Shown here: positions 62,982 through 64,000 of the stretch, in pieces | How the letters are laid out: each line of letters starts with the position of its first letter | Position numbering within the stretch: the stretch's first letter is position 1 | DNA from: Alangreenwoodia sp964438605 | GTDB lineage: Bacteria > Bacillota > Clostridia > Peptostreptococcales > Anaerovoracaceae | NCBI GenBank assembly: GCA_964438605.1 | Contig: CAYTKT010000005.1 | Location: 11,467-75,466 of the forward strand | Reading direction: 5' to 3' | DNA: 64,000 bases | Notes under the pieces: model-generated | The model's database searches: none | What the model was told of the DNA's origin: nothing | The model's input: only the letters and a program-made list of their open reading frames with translations | Position numbers and translations under genes: made by a program

Positions 62982-64000
62982 CTATTCTTCATATTTTTCT
63001 ACAATGCACTCCTTGCCGCAAAACGCCACGCCATACGCGCAGACATCTTCGTAACCGCGTGCGTGTGCGCCGTCCACATATTTTTTTTCGCGAATCTGAT
63101 TCAGCGCCTCCACACAGCCGTTCTTCAGATCCTTCTGCTCCTTTACGATTTTAAATTCAAAGAGAAAATATCTCCCGCGAATCCTTGGAGGAACAAGCGC
63201 CAGATCCGGCCGGCCCATTCCGAGTTCCAGGTTTGACTGAACGCGGTACTTTCCCATATGCTGATAGATTCCCGCCAGAAAACCGTGATAAAAAGCTTCC
63301 AGATGATCAAAATAGCTGATCGTTTCCAAAAGAACGTCGCAAAGTTCTTCCTCCATGACTTCCGTGTCCCCCGTCTCGGTCGCTTCGTATAAGCGGTCGA
63401 AACTGCGCGAAGTGACTCTCTCGTCAAACCACTCGCTGATTTTTTCCTCATAAATGGTCAGGACTTCCTCGTTCGGAATCGTCAAAATCAAATAAATCTT
63501 CCGTTTCTCAAATTCTTCCGACACCTTTCTCAAATATCCGGTAAAAAACAGGAAATTCCACAGATTATCCTGACTGCTCTGAATGTCTTCGTAAGTGATG
63601 TCCTCATGAACCGGCTTCTCAATCGTCCCGCCGGCCAATAGAATTTCCAGTTCCTCCCGTGCCGTACTGTCTGCTTCGCGAATCAGATCGCGCACGATCT
63701 CGTTGGAGCTCGTATTCGCCCAGTAAGGCCGGACAAAAGCGCTTTTATCTGTGCGCAGGTCCGCCATAAAGTTGACCACGCTCCACGGATTGTACACTTC
63801 GGAACTTCCGAACAGATACCCGTCATACCAGTCCCGAATGTCTTCCATGCGCTCTGTCACATCGTAATACGCCGCCATTGTCTCCACTTCTTTTGGCGTA
63901 AAGCCGAAATATTCCCCGTAATCTTGATTGAGGATGGAAACGATACGCAAATTGTTCAGCCCCGTAAAGATACTCTCCTTGCTGATGCGCAGACAGCCGG
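62982..64000 (-). CDS. AAA-ATPase-like protein with PD-(D/E)XK nuclease-like domain (DUF1703 type), 5' end cut by window edge
   Basis: The visible ~339 residues are the C-terminal two thirds. They start in the end of the AAA-ATPase-like region (SKESIFTGLNNLRIVSILNQ, DIRDWYDGYLFGSSEVYNPW) and finish with the PD-(D/E)XK-like part: GRPDLALVPPRIRGRYFLFE and FKIVKEQK carry the acidic and lysine residues. This family is widespread in gut anaerobes in many copies; its function is unsettled (defence or mobile-element link is often proposed). The real start is beyond 64000. Confidence 0.85.
   Translation of the reverse strand, partial: GCLRISKESIFTGLNNLRIVSILNQDYGEYFGFTPKEVETMAAYYDVTERMEDIRDWYDGYLFGSSEVYNPWSVVNFMADLRTDKSAFVRPYWANTSSNEIVRDLIREADSTAREELEILLAGGTIEKPVHEDITYEDIQSSQDNLWNFLFFTGYLRKVSEEFEKRKIYLILTIPNEEVLTIYEEKISEWFDERVTSRSFDRLYEATETGDTEVMEEELCDVLLETISYFDHLEAFYHGFLAGIYQHMGKYRVQSNLELGMGRPDLALVPPRIRGRYFLFEFKIVKEQKDLKNGCVEALNQIREKKYVDGAHARGYEDVCAYGVAFCGKECIVEKYEE

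Overview
The window (about 45-50% GC by eye) looks like the chromosome of a strictly anaerobic, low-to-mid GC Clostridia-type Firmicute. Reasons: strong AGGAGG ribosome binding sites, sigma-A promoters close to consensus, a CIRCE/HrcA heat-shock site, a class B sortase, an S-layer-homology surface protein, a lactate-racemase (nickel-pincer) cofactor operon, and a sigma-54-controlled molybdenum hydroxylase linked to acyl-CoA ligase and ETF genes. A Family XIII / Anaerovoracaceae-like gut organism is my best guess, from gene content only. I saw no tRNA, rRNA, CRISPR array, intact prophage or origin.

Layout. 1-9 kb (minus strand): metG (cut by the window edge), a MalT-like LuxR regulator, UDP-GlcNAc epimerase and TagO/WecA for wall-linked glycan synthesis, dCMP deaminase and truA. 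9-14 kb (plus strand): a prepilin peptidase, an unknown protein, a decayed membrane-protein gene, a ThiE-HAD fusion and thiD. 14-25 kb (minus): class B sortase, an IS200-like remnant, a CDF cation transporter, a CAP-domain pseudogene, then a pyrimidine cluster transcribed pyrC-pyrF-pyrK-pyrD-pyrE-DUF1294, and an MscS channel. 25.7-30.6 kb: a 1647-residue SLH surface protein whose apparent promoter has a run of 11 G in its -35/-10 spacer. 31-36 kb: Hsp20 under CIRCE, flavodoxin and DUF3793, a 78-bp repeat locus with its own promoter and terminator, and two small membrane proteins. 36-42 kb: larE-larB-larC, an OFA-type transporter and an HxlR regulator. 42-48.6 kb: a second MalT-like regulator, deoB, a phosphoesterase and MarR. 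48.6-62.4 kb: acyl-CoA ligase, EtfB, small unknown proteins, a double-YopX protein, a molybdopterin-binding protein, a radical SAM enzyme, the three-subunit molybdenum hydroxylase, and its sigma-54 activator. The window ends inside an AAA-ATPase/PD-(D/E)XK gene.

Two themes run across the window. First, tandem duplications: arrays of 32, 41, 78 and 139 bp lie between genes, and insertions built of 36-, 78- and 120-bp units (all multiples of three) sit in-frame inside TagO, PyrK and PyrC. Second, readable regulation: a sigma-54 promoter with a distant 14+14 bp dyad upstream of the molybdenum hydroxylase, a perfect TTGACA-17-TATAAT promoter with a dyad before the ligase-marR pair, paired TTAG-N6-CTAA sites before DUF3793, and a possibly phase-variable promoter for the surface protein.
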